DNA of 64,000 bases, from NCBI GenBank assembly GCA_033239005.1, contig BSQZ01000015.1:8126001-8190000 (forward strand), given 5' to 3'. A program made the position numbers and the translations under genes. The DNA comes from Lamellibrachia satsuma (taxonomy: Eukaryota; Annelida; Polychaeta; Sabellida; Siboglinidae). Below are positions 33,049 to 44,561 of this stretch, one piece after another; position 1 is the stretch's first letter, and the number at the start of each line of letters is the position of its first letter. The notes under the pieces are model-generated. The model had not been told where the DNA came from, made no database searches, and saw nothing but the letters and a program-made list of their open reading frames with translations.

Positions 33049-34429
33049 CTTTTTTATTTAATAAAACAATAAGTACGTTTTACAGTTTATTTGTTTTTCG
33101 TCTTTGTTATAAGATTATAGGTTTATCTTCTCTAAACTTAGCGGGCCGCGGGGTTACCCATCTTTGGCCCGCGGGTATGGGCCGGGCCTGGGCCTGAAAC
33201 TTGCAGGCCGGGCCTGGGCCAAACATTTACGGTCTGGGTCGGGCCTGGGCCTAAATTCTATTTTGCGGGCCTGGGCCGGGCCGGGCTTGAAAAATTATTG
33301 CGGGCCTGGGCCGGGTCTGGACTCAAACTGCTAATTGCGGGCCGGGCTTGGGATCAAATTCTAGGTCCGCGCAGGGAACTAATGCACACAGAGAGATTTG
33401 TTTTGGGGGGCAGCTCTCAAACATTGTCTGGGGGGCTTGCTGGAGGAAAATTTTTGCTCTATGCCCCAGTCAGCTGCTTGCGAATGCTATTAGCCAGGCA
33501 AATCGAGTTGTGCAGGGAGTGGCCCATTTTCCCTTGGAGGAACCAGGCAAACCCCAAGTGGGGAATGCACCTGCCACTCACGTCACCGGTGATTAAGAGG
33601 TTCCATCCCAATTATTATAATATGCATGCGGAGGAACACATCGATCCTCACAAGCCATGTCTGTTAGGGAACAAGTCAGTGACACATTGCACTGTTAAGA
33701 TGGTCCAATTGCGAGACTGGGAATCTATGGTTAGAGCCAGTGTGCTAAATCACCTCGACTGGTTTATGTCGACAATGATGGAGATCATTGGATCTGGAGA
33801 GATGAACACAGACAAGGTGGCAGAAGTGCAGAAATGTTAGATAAGGAGAAAGCCCAGTTTCTACGAAGTCACCCTCTTGGTTTGCCTGAATTGTTTGGTA
33901 ACAAGTGTGGTGAGGCATTAAAGGTAGCTTCAGACAGAAACAGTTCATTATGAATGCCACCCTTGGGTTTCGTAGGAAGCCTAATGTTCATTTCCCTGGA
34001 CCTCAGAAATGTCGACTGAGCAAGGGAAAGACATAGAAGCCAGTGTACCCAAGTTTACTCACCATCATAAAGGGGGCAGGGGCAGAGGAATAAAATCCAA
34101 GGTTTCCCAGCCTTGGGCTGGTAAGCAGGGTCTTTGACAGTGCGCCGCTCCCCGGACCGCTCCTTCTGGTCGGAGCAAAATTTACATTTTGCCCAGGAAT
34201 GGGATCATCTGAGAGATCTGACTACGGATTTGTACGTAAAAACTGTTGTCTCAACAAGTGGAATCTCCTCTCCGTGTTCTCCAACCAGTGAATAAATCTG
34301 AATGTTGTGAAGTTTTTGTTCTGGCCAGCACAGCCATCACAAAAGGCCTCAAGCTGTTTCACTGTGCCACGCAGGTGGTTGGTAATGAAGTGATGCAGCA
34401 TGGAACATGAACTTAGTTTAATAGTTTAT

Positions 34430-36000
34430 GCTTTCCCTTTCTTTAAGAATTCAGAATTTCTTTCAGAATCTTATCCTTTTCCTCCTCTTTGCTCTCAAGC
34501 AGTTTCTGTTCTATATGCTTGAGCTTCACGCTGAATTCATCGTACACTGTACTTAGAGCAAGTGTCTTTATGGGGATAGCCGAAAGAAGTGTTAAATTCC
34601 TTGTTAAGTAGAGATCGGTACGCCTCATAGCTGATTTCGATATCAGTATGTTTGTCTTTGAAGAACGAATACATTTTGTTAATGTTGAGCTCTTCAAGCA
34701 GTTACAGTCGTCTTGTTCATGACAGCGAATAGTGAGACTTTCTGCCTCTGAAGGAAGAAATGTGAACATGAACTGCATTTTTCACATCATCTGAGAGTTT
34801 GTGAGAACGATTGTCATGTTGCCCTCTTGCATCCTTAGGAGCAGCACCTGCTCTCTTGCATCCTTAGGAGCAGCACCTGCTCTCTTGCATCCTTAGGAGC
34901 AGCACCTGCTCTCTTGCATCCTTAGGAGCAGCACCTGCTCTCTTGCATCCTTAGGAGCAGCACCTGCTCTCTTGCATCTTTAGGAGCAGCATCTGCTCTC
35001 TTGCATCCTTAAGAGCAGCACCTGCTCTCTTGCATCCTTAGGAGCAGCACCTGCTCTCTTGCATCCTTAGGAGCAGCACCTGCTCTCTTGCATCCTTAGG
35101 AGCAGCACCTGCTCTCTTGCATCCTTAGGAGCAGCACCTGCTCTCTTGCATCCTTAGGAGCAGCACCTGTGAAAATCATGATGAAATAAGACGACATTCA
35201 TCAAAAAGACTATTGATTAATATGTCAATTCTGAATTCTCAGAACAGTCCTTATAATATCTCTGAAGTAATAAGTAGCTATTTGATCATAGGAAGAACAA
35301 AGCAATAAAACCAGCATTCCTTTTAAATTATTTATTAAATAATTTAGGCAGGGTTTCCAAGTAGGCCTAGCAAAACTACTATTTTGTATATATATATATT
35401 GGATAACCTAATTTTTTTGCATAACAGTAAAAAAGCATATAAAACTTTTGCGCATCTACAACAGAAAGTATGAGTAGATCTCTTTATTAATTTTCACCTA
35501 TAAATGCATAAGGAACTTCACAGGGGTTTGACTTAGATCTGAATCTATGTGTGCATGCGTGCGTGTGTGAGCTGCCTTAACTGTCTGCACTCTCCTGTTT
35601 GTTATGCCGAAGATTGACAGAAAGGCCTTGTGACAGACTTGCACCATCTTTTTTTCTGACCCTCTGATGACACGGGTGAAATACTTGTAGAAATGCTCAT
35701 TCAGCCTGGCTTCCCCCATAGGCTGTTTTGGTTTCCTCCACTGTACAGGCTTGGTCAATATCAGTGATGCAAGGAAAGCTTCTTGAGCATCCTTTGTTTC
35801 AAAAGCATTGAACTTCGCAATTAGTTCAGTCCTTTCGACATTATCAAGGTGCTTGAAGCATTTCAATCTGTCACAGTTACAATTTCTACCGGTTATGTAT
35901 GCAGAAAGTCTTTGTTTTTTATGTATTTTTTCCTTCAGCTATTGATCTTTCTTTTCTTTGGCATGTCAGTAGTAGTCGGAAACTCCTCACAGTCAGCCAT
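34430..36000 (-). pseudogene. Multicopy invertebrate gene-family pseudogene, probably transposon-derived
   Basis: From ATG at 36,000-35,998 the minus strand reads MADCEEFPTTTDMPKKRKIN. A frameshift near 35,940 leads to a cysteine-containing block (GRNCNCDRLKCFKHL) and an open stretch to 35,498 with QEAFLASLI and VCHKAFLSIFGITNRRVQTV. A 29-bp minisatellite (34,824-35,169) then interrupts, after which the family continues: RGQHDNRSHKLSDDVKNAV, HISSFRGRKSHYS, then LNINKMYSFFKDKH and FGYPHKDTCSKY with several stops. The order of blocks (Cys-rich, VCKKAFL-GI, RG-HKLSD-V-HI-SFP, SHYS, FGYP-DTC) matches a large uncharacterised protein family I know as multicopy in invertebrates. Its biochemical function is unknown to me. 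Confidence 0.65.
34824..35169. repeat. 29-bp minisatellite, 12 units
   Basis: TTGCATCCTTAGGAGCAGCA starts a 29-bp unit that recurs every 29 bp, with starts at 34,826, 34,855 and so on to 35,145. Only units six and seven carry substitutions. On the minus strand one unit encodes GAAPKDAR and reads directly into the neighbouring RGQHDNR block, so the array expanded from coding sequence. As 29 is not a multiple of three, expansion shifts the frame. Confidence 0.95.
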
Positions 36001-36027
36001 TTTTATTGGATGCGAGACGGCTCGAGT

Positions 36028-36044
36028 CACGTGACTTATTTATA
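36028..36044 (-). promoter_or_regulatory. TATA box and E-box upstream of the minus-strand family gene
   Basis: On the minus strand, TATAAATA (36,044-36,037) is followed by the palindrome CACGTG (36,033-36,028). About 28 bases later comes the ATG at 36,000. The spacing suits a core promoter with a very short leader, but no transcript evidence is available. Confidence 0.35.
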
Positions 36045-36290
36045 GCCTTCACCCAGGAGTTTGATAACTTTTCAATACAAGCTGGAGTCTGATTGTTTTT
36101 CTATGGCATGGTGTATTTTTAAACCTAATTTTGATTTTGATTGAGTTTGATCATTATTTCCTACCATACTTGGAATAACATAACTTTGACTCCAACACTG
36201 CAAGGCAAGGGCAATAACTCAAAAAACACAAACATGAATTTGATTGTTTTTCCCTGGACTCTTCATATGTGAAGTCACTGTTATGTTGTG

Positions 36291-36420
36291 GTGTACAGTA
36301 GTGTAGTGGTTGGAATGTAAGACTATAGAGATGACCAAGGTTTGAATCCTGTTTGCTGCTGTTTGAAATCTGATTTTGACATGCATTAGCTATGAAATTG
36401 CTGGTTGATTAATTTAGGTT
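36291..36420 (+). mobile_element. tRNA-derived SINE (plus)
   Basis: Box A-like TAGTGTAGTGGTTGGAATG near 36,300 and box B-like GGTTTGAATCC near 36,341 sit about 40 bp apart, as in a tRNA gene. A body beginning TGCTGCTGTTTGAAATC follows, related to the TGCTGCCGTTTCAAAAC body at 27,440-27,665. The tail is not clear. Confidence 0.5.
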
Positions 36421-36689
36421 TCAAATTTGGCAACTTTTAAATATAAGGTTATGATTACTAGGATCCATTTTCATCCACCCAGTGGAAACAGTGACAGATT
36501 ACTGTCATGAACTAAAGATATATTACAAGTTTGAATGAGGCTGCCCATGGTCACACTGGTGTAGTGTTGTTAAATATCACTAGAATAGTAGAAATTAACT
36601 GGCTTGAGATGTTCAATCAGAATGTTGCACATTGTTACCAACAAAGTTACAGCAAAATAGATGTCTAAGAACAACATTGGGAATAACAC

Positions 36690-37520
36690 CAAAACACTAC
36701 GTAAAGTGTTTCTTCGGTGTGTACACAAATATTTAATATTGTATGCACTACATGCCAAAATAAAAAAATTATGAACAATTTCTTTGTAGGTAAAATTAGA
36801 TTTTTAATATGTCTAACTCACAAAGCATGCATTAAATTCGAAGTTAATTAGATGAGCGATCACATGGTTTTGTGATGTCACTGATGAGGGTTTACATTCA
36901 GGCAGTGATTTCTATGCAATGATTCAGTATAGTTTTACTCGCGTTGGACTGTGGTCGTCAACGCCCGTGTTCTATAGATTGATGGCATCAACACAGCTTC
37001 CACTATTAAGAATAATGTTAGCACAGCATCCTCTTTCAAAGAGATTTTTGCACCAGGATAACCCAGTGCTGCAATCTTCTCTGGTCCAGATCGCAGTTGA
37101 AACAAGTTTTCTAGCAAAACCAGATGTGCTTCGTCAGCTTGACGTTTGCGCCATAGGGAAATTAAACCAACTACATGTTCTCTATTCTTACTAATGTTAG
37201 TATTAAAACCAAATGTCGCACAATAAACCATTATGACCTTTGCTTCTAAACAACCGCTATCGCTGTAAACTGTACGGTGAATGAATAGAAAGTCCCAGTC
37301 TCGTAGAACTTCCTTGTCATCGGTGATGTCACGTCGAAGCTTGCCGATATTCACGGGGAAAATATGCACAATCGAGGCAGGCCAGTAGAACAAAGTATTA
37401 TTTGGAATTATTAATTAATTGAATTTTAATTAATTTTTTGGTGTTATAGAAATATACTACAAGATGTAATATAATATGATCTCCAGCAGTCGTTGTTTTT
37501 TCCATTTAAATTGGACAGAT
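36690..37520. repeat. Dispersed repeat, copy 2 (inverse of 15,965-17,460)
   Basis: This is the shorter, inverse copy of the repeat family at 15,965-17,460. It lacks the ACCATGG palindrome cluster and most of the middle of copy 1. A short open stretch at 36,919-37,194 lacks recognisable motifs. Confidence 0.6.
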
Positions 37521-38183
37521 TTTATTTCAGTTTTGTAATGACTTACAAGTGATGAATCAACTACGTGGATTTTAGATAGATGTTGGCTTATTGAATATTT
37601 CATAAACTGTATTCGACTTAATAAGCGTACAGAACGCTAGAAAAAAATTGGGCCATAGAAAAATGTCAAGGAATCTATTCTTATAAGCATACAAAAAAAA
37701 ATGTTCTAGACAATACGGTAACTGTTTAACACTAGTGTAGAACAACTGAAAAGTGGTGCCAACTGTTCAACTCTAGATGGCGATACTTTTCAATTGTTCC
37801 ATACTAGTCAAATTACAATAATTATGGATCCTGCTCATTAAAAAGGGGTGTACGCTAATTAGGACATGTACGCAGTCACATAATAGGCCAAATACGGTAT
37901 ATGGTGATGTCATGTTTTTATTGTGCCTTTCTAATGATGGAGAAGTTTTTTATTTATTGCTTCTTGTGTGTGTTTTGTTATACTTTTCTGCTTTGATTGG
38001 TTAGCAGGTTAGAGAAGATTATTACATGGCTAACCTCAAGGTTAACCCCAAACTGTGTACTGACTAAAGTACCACAAATGTTTTGGTAGTTTTGATATGA
38101 CATTTAAAACAACACCCCGACATTACTTTATCTTGTGTTATGTGTAGATGCTTAGCCATGTGAGCCATGACTTAATTATGATA

Positions 38184-39187
38184 CAGTGGAACCTAGGTTT
38201 ATGGTAACCCCGGTAATACAGTCACCCCGCCATTATGGTCACCCTGGGACAGTCCCAAATGATTTCCACAGTAAAAGATAGGACGTTAGTCCCGCTAATC
38301 CGGTCACACTGCATAGTGCTATTCAGGAATATGGTCAGTAACCCAGTGCAAAACATCGAGAGTGCCCTCAGATTAACCTCGCACTTACGGTAAGTCACAG
38401 TCGGGAAACCAAGATTTGGCGGCTGCAATGGCAAGCAGCCGCGGGCTGGCCGCTGTTCCATCAAAGGCGATCTCAATATGAAACCACGCACTGTCATCTG
38501 CGTGTTTACATACTAACCAGTTAACTTCAGAAAATAATGGTCATTTTAGTTAACACTTTGAAGACAAATTCTTAGGCCAAAGCTTTGCAGCTGAGTAAAT
38601 TTTATTGAAAAACACGGCGCTGTCAATGGCTCGGTCATCGACGCTAAAAATGATGCTATCAACACGGCATTCGACGAGGTTGGTGTAATTTGCATTACCG
38701 ATTTTTATATCGACTTTGTATGGATGATTACAAATTATATAATAAATCTCTTGCGTGATTGGGATAAAATTTGGTACATGTACAATAAAACGATGTGATA
38801 TTGTGGAACAAAATTCAGTAATCCTCTGATACGTAGCATATGTGGTTATATAATATGGGCTCCCCAAAATAAACCGTGGCACCTCTGGTGGATAACTCGT
38901 GTTCGATCCTGAACAGCAAATATTTAACGAGCTGTCATGTCAGCAAATCACGTTACATCTTGTGCATTTTATTTATGTACTTAACAAAGGTTATGAAAAG
39001 CCAGTACAGTGTACATGTAATTACATCAACAATGCAACCACCACATTACACATGATATACTTGCTCAATGTGACATTTCTCCAAGTCCTGTGATGCTTCA
39101 GTGACCATATTCACTATTAAGGTCACCTTGCTATTATGGTCACTTTGACTCGGTCCCGTGGGTGACAATAATACCAAGGTTCCACTG
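38184..39187. mobile_element. Pogo/Tigger-like non-autonomous element
   Basis: The ends are CAGTGGAACCTAGGTTTATG at 38,184 and, inverted, CAGTGGAACCTTGGTATTAT ending at 39,187. Both are flanked by TA (38,182-38,183 and 39,188-39,189), the mariner-superfamily target. Inverted similarity continues inward for about 80 bp, with further GTCACC and ATTATGGTCAC repeats inside the ends. Minus-strand frames at 38,222-38,497 and 38,550-38,882 show no DDE transposase motifs I can identify, so the roughly 1-kb element looks non-autonomous. Confidence 0.85.
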
Positions 39188-39404
39188 TATTACACCAGAT
39201 TGAGAAATGAAGCTTTGAGATAATAATCGTACTGATTAGACTTAGTTATGTTTTCTGATGACCTCTGTGGGAATTTGCTGTCCTGATTACAATTTTAACT
39301 AGTAGTTAAGGCCATGGAACGTTACATAAATGTATGAAATAATGCAGCAATAAAGATGAAGTATAATTATGGCCGAAATAAGTCGTAAGATGTAATACTA
39401 ATAG

Positions 39405-39590
39405 AAAGCAGAGGATGAAACAGCCAGATCATCAGAAAAGGAAAAACACAACTAAGATGGGAAGACTGCATAAAGTGGGATGTAAGAAAGTCAGTAAAGG
39501 GAGAAGGCTGCCGATGGGAGAAGTGGAAAGAAGGTGTAACAGCTGGGGCGGTGCAGCAGTACATGAGCTAACTAGTCTCACCTCATTATA
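39405..39590 (+). pseudogene. LINE-like RT C-terminal fragment
   Basis: A plus-strand frame includes RWEDCIKWDVRK and then RWEKWKEG. This resembles the C-terminal tail after the reverse transcriptase of many LINEs, where RW.DC...D..K precedes a W..R/K block. It is a small isolated fragment with stops around it. Confidence 0.35.
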
Positions 39591-39599
39591 AAGGTAACA

Positions 39600-41800
39600 A
39601 CAAGAAAGAACACAATAGAATCAGGTAGACATTGCTCTTTATCTGTAATGATGCTGATGCCATATAACTATTCAAACCATTGTTTAAGGTGGCTGGGGCG
39701 GCTAGCGTGTCAGTTAATTTTTTCTTCATAACATGCTAGGATATACTGAACTAAACACCGACACCACAAAAAGTCACCCGGCACTAACATCATATTTCAC
39801 TAATCCATCCTTTAAAAACGCAGTCCTTTTGGAAATCCCCTTGGGTTCCCGGAAGCGACAATGTTTCCATAGTAACAACCGCATGCGCTACGATGTTCGA
39901 ACGAGCTATATTCGTTCGCCGTGAAAGCGGACCACATCGTCTGGTTACTGTAATGCTAGTACACATCAGTATTATATCTGCCTAACTAAATCGTACTTAA
40001 ACCAGCAAATATCAGCATTCAGTGAGCATTAACGTAGTTTATTGTGCCTTTGACACCAGTGAAATGCCAACGCGTATGGAACCTGGTGACTCCACGGTAT
40101 AACGGGCCAGTCAAAATGACTAATCTGATACCATAGGACTATTGTGGTGGCAAATTAAGGGGACATGTTAATATTACAAATGGCCATTTTCTTTTGTCAA
40201 CAGTACATAAAACGCCACTGAAAAACGTTAATTTCAACACAAAAACAAGCATTTGTTGAGATTGTGTTTTCATCAATAACCAGGAAATGATGTTTCAAAT
40301 ATTGTTTGAGAAAAACTACAACACTCACGAAGTTGCTATTTTGTGTATGAACGCATCTTGCATGCAACTTAATGCAGCTGTAAATTACGATTGGTGAAGG
40401 GCTTGTGTTAAAAATACACTGCCACGTTAGGCTGTCATACAACTGTTGCCTAATTCATTTGTGGTGGTGTAGCATACATAATTGATTTATGTTAACAAAA
40501 ATCTGCCATAAAGTTATCAGTTACACTGTCATGTTTATGTGTCATTTATTTCTTTGGGGATTGTCTCAAAACAATGAAACTGCTTTTAGTGGCTTATTTT
40601 TTCACATTTACAAAAAAATATTAAAAACCTTGTAACATAACCAAATAAATAAAAAAGTAAACATTTTTAAAATCTGGTGTATTATATAGTATTTCAACTA
40701 CAATCTGTGAAGAAATGGTTAATTTATCTTTAAAACGAATGCTGAAACTAATCAATTCAAGACAAGCATATAATAGCCACCCCACATGATCCCAGCTACC
40801 TTAAACTCTTATGATGACACTTAAAATTTATCATAGACTACTTGACACATCTCTTAAATAAAATATGTTGCTTCCATAATAGGCAAATATGGCCACTCAT
40901 TTTTTTAAATAAACATCAATCAATGTGAGCATATTTGGTTATGCATTTACAATGTTGGTACAAGTATGGTTATAATTCATTTCATCTGGTAACTCAGGAG
41001 ATTCTCTAGAAACTCCAAGGGGCTTATTATGAGAAGTCGAGAACCACTTATAATTAGATATAGTAATCTTATAATGGAATGATGCTACAAATTGGAGATC
41101 ATGTTAATAATATCAGATGTGACACAATTTTTTATTTGTAACACTGCTCTTTATTCTAGTAGAGTTCACAGTTGTTTAACAACTTTACTCTTGTTATGCA
41201 TTTATGTTGTTAACCAAGTATTATTATTACTTGAATGGATGGATATTCTGGTTTCTTGGATTGTTGCGTATCACATTATTATTAATACTTATCTCTCGTC
41301 ATATGACCTTACTTCTGTTGGATGTTAACACTGTTTTGGCCACTATTTTATGTTATTAACATTGTTGATGCAGACATGGAGTCACATGGACTGATGTTTA
41401 GCCAGCCTTGCTCTGCTCTCATGCAACAGTATTGATTTGTTTGCTAGCAGTGTTGCAACTAAATAGATTTGGAGTGGTCTGCTGTGTTGAGCACATGCTT
41501 GACGCCTGTCTGCACCATTTTGCTGTTGTTTGTCTAGACGCGTTTTGTTCCGGAGTGCTGGTCTGTCTGTGTCTCTTGTATAATTGCTTTTTAGTACACA
41601 TAATCAATACTTGGTGTAGCTTGCTGCATTGTTATCTGTCCAGTGGATTTTGTCTATCTTTTTGTTGTTTGACAATAAGAAGAAATATTTTCAAAGATTT
41701 GTAATGGCTTTAAAGAGTTCACAATATAGAATATGATCCTTTATTTTGTATTTTCTTTTGTAGTTCAAAGTGGGTCATCTGGTTCAAGAGAACATTGATT
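39600..41800. other. No gene; dispersed repeat 40,440-40,810
   Basis: No coding region is supported. 40,440-40,810 matches 54,295-54,620 in inverse orientation (ATTTCTTTGGGGATT, TAACATAACCAAATAAATAAA, CACAATCTGTGAAGAAATGGTTAA-like and TTCAAGACAAGC blocks). A GTTTAAGGTGGCTGGGGCGG block at 39,680 also recurs at 54,308. These are probably copies of one AT-rich non-coding element. Confidence 0.55.
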
Positions 41801-41804
41801 CACA

Positions 41805-41955
41805 GACAACTTTCCACCCTTTACGGCTATCCAGGTAGCAGAACAGACATGACATTTTCCACCCTTTAAGGCTATCCAGGTAGCAGAACAAACAACATGG
41901 ACACTTTCCATCCTTTAAGGCTATCTAGGTAGCAGAACACACAACATGACACTTA
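41805..41955 (+). repeat. Three-unit tandem repeat, about 47 bp
   Basis: Three units of 46-48 bp share TTTCCACCCTTTAAGGCTAT and CCAGGTAGCAGAACA. The array sits just left of the 26-bp minisatellite. Confidence 0.85.
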
Positions 41956-42094
41956 TTTGAACCATCCACATTACATATCGGCGCATCAGTTCAACAAAGT
42001 TGTAACTGACATTTCAGCTAAATCTTGGTTCTTGTAGCTCTCAAGTTACACAGCACAGATATAGTGACCTGGGATGGTGCAGTGCATAAATGTT

Positions 42095-44560
42095 GTTTCT
42101 GCTCTCCCAGTATGTATATTGTTTCTGCTCTCCCAGTATATATGTTGTTTCTGCTTTACCAGTATGTATGTTGTTTCTGCTCACCCAGTATGTATGTTGT
42201 TTCTGCTCTACCAGTATGTATGTTGTTTCTGCTCTACCAGTATGTATGTTGTTTCTGCTCACCCAGTATGTATGTTGTTTCTGCTTTACCAGTATGTATG
42301 TTGTTTCTGCTCTACCAGTATGTATATTGTTTCTGCTTTACCAGTATGTATGTTGTTTCTGCTCTACCAGTATGTATGTTGTTTCTGCTCTACCAGTATG
42401 TATGTTGTTTCTGCTTTACCAGTATGTATGTTGTTTCTGCTCACCCAGTATGTATGTTGTTTCTGCTTTACCAGTATGTATGTTGTTTCTGCTCACCCAG
42501 TATGTATGTTCTTTCTGCTTTACCAGTATGTATGTTGCTTCTGCTCTACCAGTATGTATGTTGTTTCTGCTCTACCAGTATGTATGTTGTTTCTGCTCTA
42601 CCAGTATGTATGTTGTTTCTGCTCACCCAGTATGTATATTGTTTCTGCTTTACCAGTATGTATGTTGCTTCTGCTCACCCAGTATGTATGTTGTTTCTGC
42701 TCTCCCAGTATGTATGTTGTTTCTGCTCTACCAGTATGTATGTTGTTTCTGCTCTACCAGTATGTATGTTGTTTCTGCTCTACCAGTATGTATGTTGTTT
42801 CTGCTCACCCAGTATGTATATTGTTTCTGCTTTACCAGTATGTATGTTGCTTCTGCTCACCCAGTATGTATGTTGTTTCTGCTCTCCCAGTATGTATGTT
42901 GTTTCTGCTCTACCAGTATGTATGTTGTTTCTGCTCTACCAGTATGTATATTGTTTCTGCTCACCCAGTATGTATGTTGTTTCTGATCACCCAGTGTGTA
43001 TGTTGTTTCTGCTCACCCAGTATGTATGTTGTTTCTGATCACCCAGTATGTATGTTGTTTCTGCTCTACCAGTATGTATGTTGTTTCTGCTCACCCAGTA
43101 TGTATGTTGTTTCTGCTCTCCCAGTATATATATTGTTTCTGCTCACCCAGTATGTATGTTGTTTCTGCTTTACCAGTATGTATGTTGTTTCTGCTCTACC
43201 AGTATGTATATTGTTTCTGCTCACCCAGTATGTATGTTGTTTCTGCTTTACCAGTATGTATGTTGTTTCTGCTCACCCAGTATGTATGTTGTTTCTGCTC
43301 TACCAGTATGTATGTTGTTTCTGCTCACCCAGTATGTATGTTGTTTCTGCTCACCCAGTATGTATGTTGTTTCTGCTCACCCAGTATGTATGTTGTTTCT
43401 GCTTTACCAGTATGTATGTTGTTTCTGCTCACCCAGTATGTATGTTGTTTCTGCTCACCCAGTATGTATGTTGTTTCTGCTCTCCCAGTATGTATGTTGT
43501 TTCTGCTTTACCAGTATGTATGTTGTTTCTGCTCACCCAGTATGTATGTTGTTTCTGCTCACCCAGTATGTGTTGTTTCTGCTCTCCCAGTATGTATGTT
43601 GTTTCTGCTCTCCCAGTATGTATGTTGTTTCTGCTTTACCAGTATGTATGTTGTTTCTGCTCACCCAGTATGTATGTTGTTTCTGCTCACCCAGTATGTA
43701 TGTTGTTTCTGCTCTCCCAGTATGTATGTTGTTTCTGCTCTACCAGTATGTATGTTGTTTCTGCTCTACCAGTATGTATGTTGTTTCTGCTTTACCAGTA
43801 TGTATATTGTTTCTGCTTTACCAGTATGTATGTTGTTTCTGCTCACCCAGTATGTATGTTGTTTCTGCTTTACCAGTATGTATGTTGTTTCTGCTCTACA
43901 GTATGTATATTGTTTCTGCTTTACCAGTATGTATGTTGTTTCTGCTCACCCAGTATGTATGTTCTTTCTGCTTTACCAGTATGTATGTTGTTTCTGCTCT
44001 ACCAGTATGTATGTTGTTTCTGCTTTACCAGTATGTATGTTGTTTCTGCTCTACCAGTATGTATGTTGTTTCTGCTTTACCAGTATGTATGTTGTTTCTG
44101 CTTTACCAGTATGTATATTGTTTCTGCTTTACCAGTATGTATGTTGTTTCTGCTCTACCAGTATGTATGTTGTTTCTGCTTTACCAGTATGTATGTTGTT
44201 TCTGCTCTACCAGTATGTATATTGTTTCTGCTTTACCAGTATGTATGTTGTTTCTGCTCACCCAGTATGTATGTTCTTTCTGCTTTACCAGTATGTATGT
44301 TGTTTCTGCTCTACCAGCATGTATGTTGTTTCTGCTCTACCAGCATGTATGTTGTTTCTGCTCTACCAGTATGTATGTTGTTTCTGCTTTACCAGCATGT
44401 ATGTTGTTTCTGCTCTACCAGTATGTATGTTGTTTCTGCTTTACCAGTATGTATATTGTTTCTGCTTTACCAGTATGTATATTGTTTCTGCTCTACCAGT
44501 ATGTATGTTGTTTCTGCTTTACCAGTATGTATGTTGTTTCTGCTCACCCAGTATGTATGT
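42095..44560 (+). repeat. 26-bp minisatellite, about 95 units
   Basis: The unit TTGTTTCTGCTCTACCAG plus TATGTATG is 26 bp and repeats for about 2.46 kb with very regular spacing. Four main variants differ at the CTCTACC site (CTCTACC, CTTTACC, CTCACCC, CTCTCCC), with rarer TATATTG, TTGCTTC and TTCTTTC changes. Single deletions are few (near 43,571 and 43,898). Since 26 is not a multiple of three and the unit lacks stops in any phase on this strand, all three frames stay open and give spurious cysteine/valine-rich frames up to 868 codons. It is not a protein gene. Confidence 0.97.
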
Positions 44561-44561
44561 C

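Larger units (their letters stand above)
30857..33381. mobile_element. hAT-like element, second copy of the GC-iteron family
   Basis: The ends are TAGTGCCCTGCGCGGG at 30,857 and, inverted, CCGCGCAGGGAACTA ending at 33,381. The flanking 8-mer ATGCACAC is identical at 30,849-30,856 and 33,382-33,389 and fits the hAT pattern nTnnnnAn. Subterminal GGGCCGGGCCTGGGCC repeats match the copy at 18,206-24,289. So does the internal TAGCCAGCCCCAAATGTTTAC block at 31,186, which is 23,547 in the other copy. Relative to that copy it has about 1.5 kb of extra sequence at 31,527-33,048. No transposase is visible. Confidence 0.9.
30334..34140 (+). pseudogene. Gag-like ORF split by a hAT-like insertion
   Basis: The left part is serine/threonine- and acid-rich, with the best frame 30,677-30,856. 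It ends SPPDAH at the duplicated 8-mer. The right part resumes in the same frame at 33,390 (REICFGGQLSNIVWGACW) and reaches a stop at 33,594-33,596. Frame-shifted pieces then continue to about 34,140: QLRDWESMVRASVLNHLDWF, a KAQFLRSHPLGLPELFG stretch and a basic tail. The helical region with arginine-spaced LDWF and the basic tail recall ORF1 of DIRS-type retrotransposons, but this assignment is weak. Joining across the insert keeps the frame, so the hAT element entered a then-open sequence. Confidence 0.4.

Noticed and set aside
34824..35169. CRISPR array
   Set aside because: The repeats are contiguous with no spacers, in a eukaryotic context; it is a simple minisatellite.
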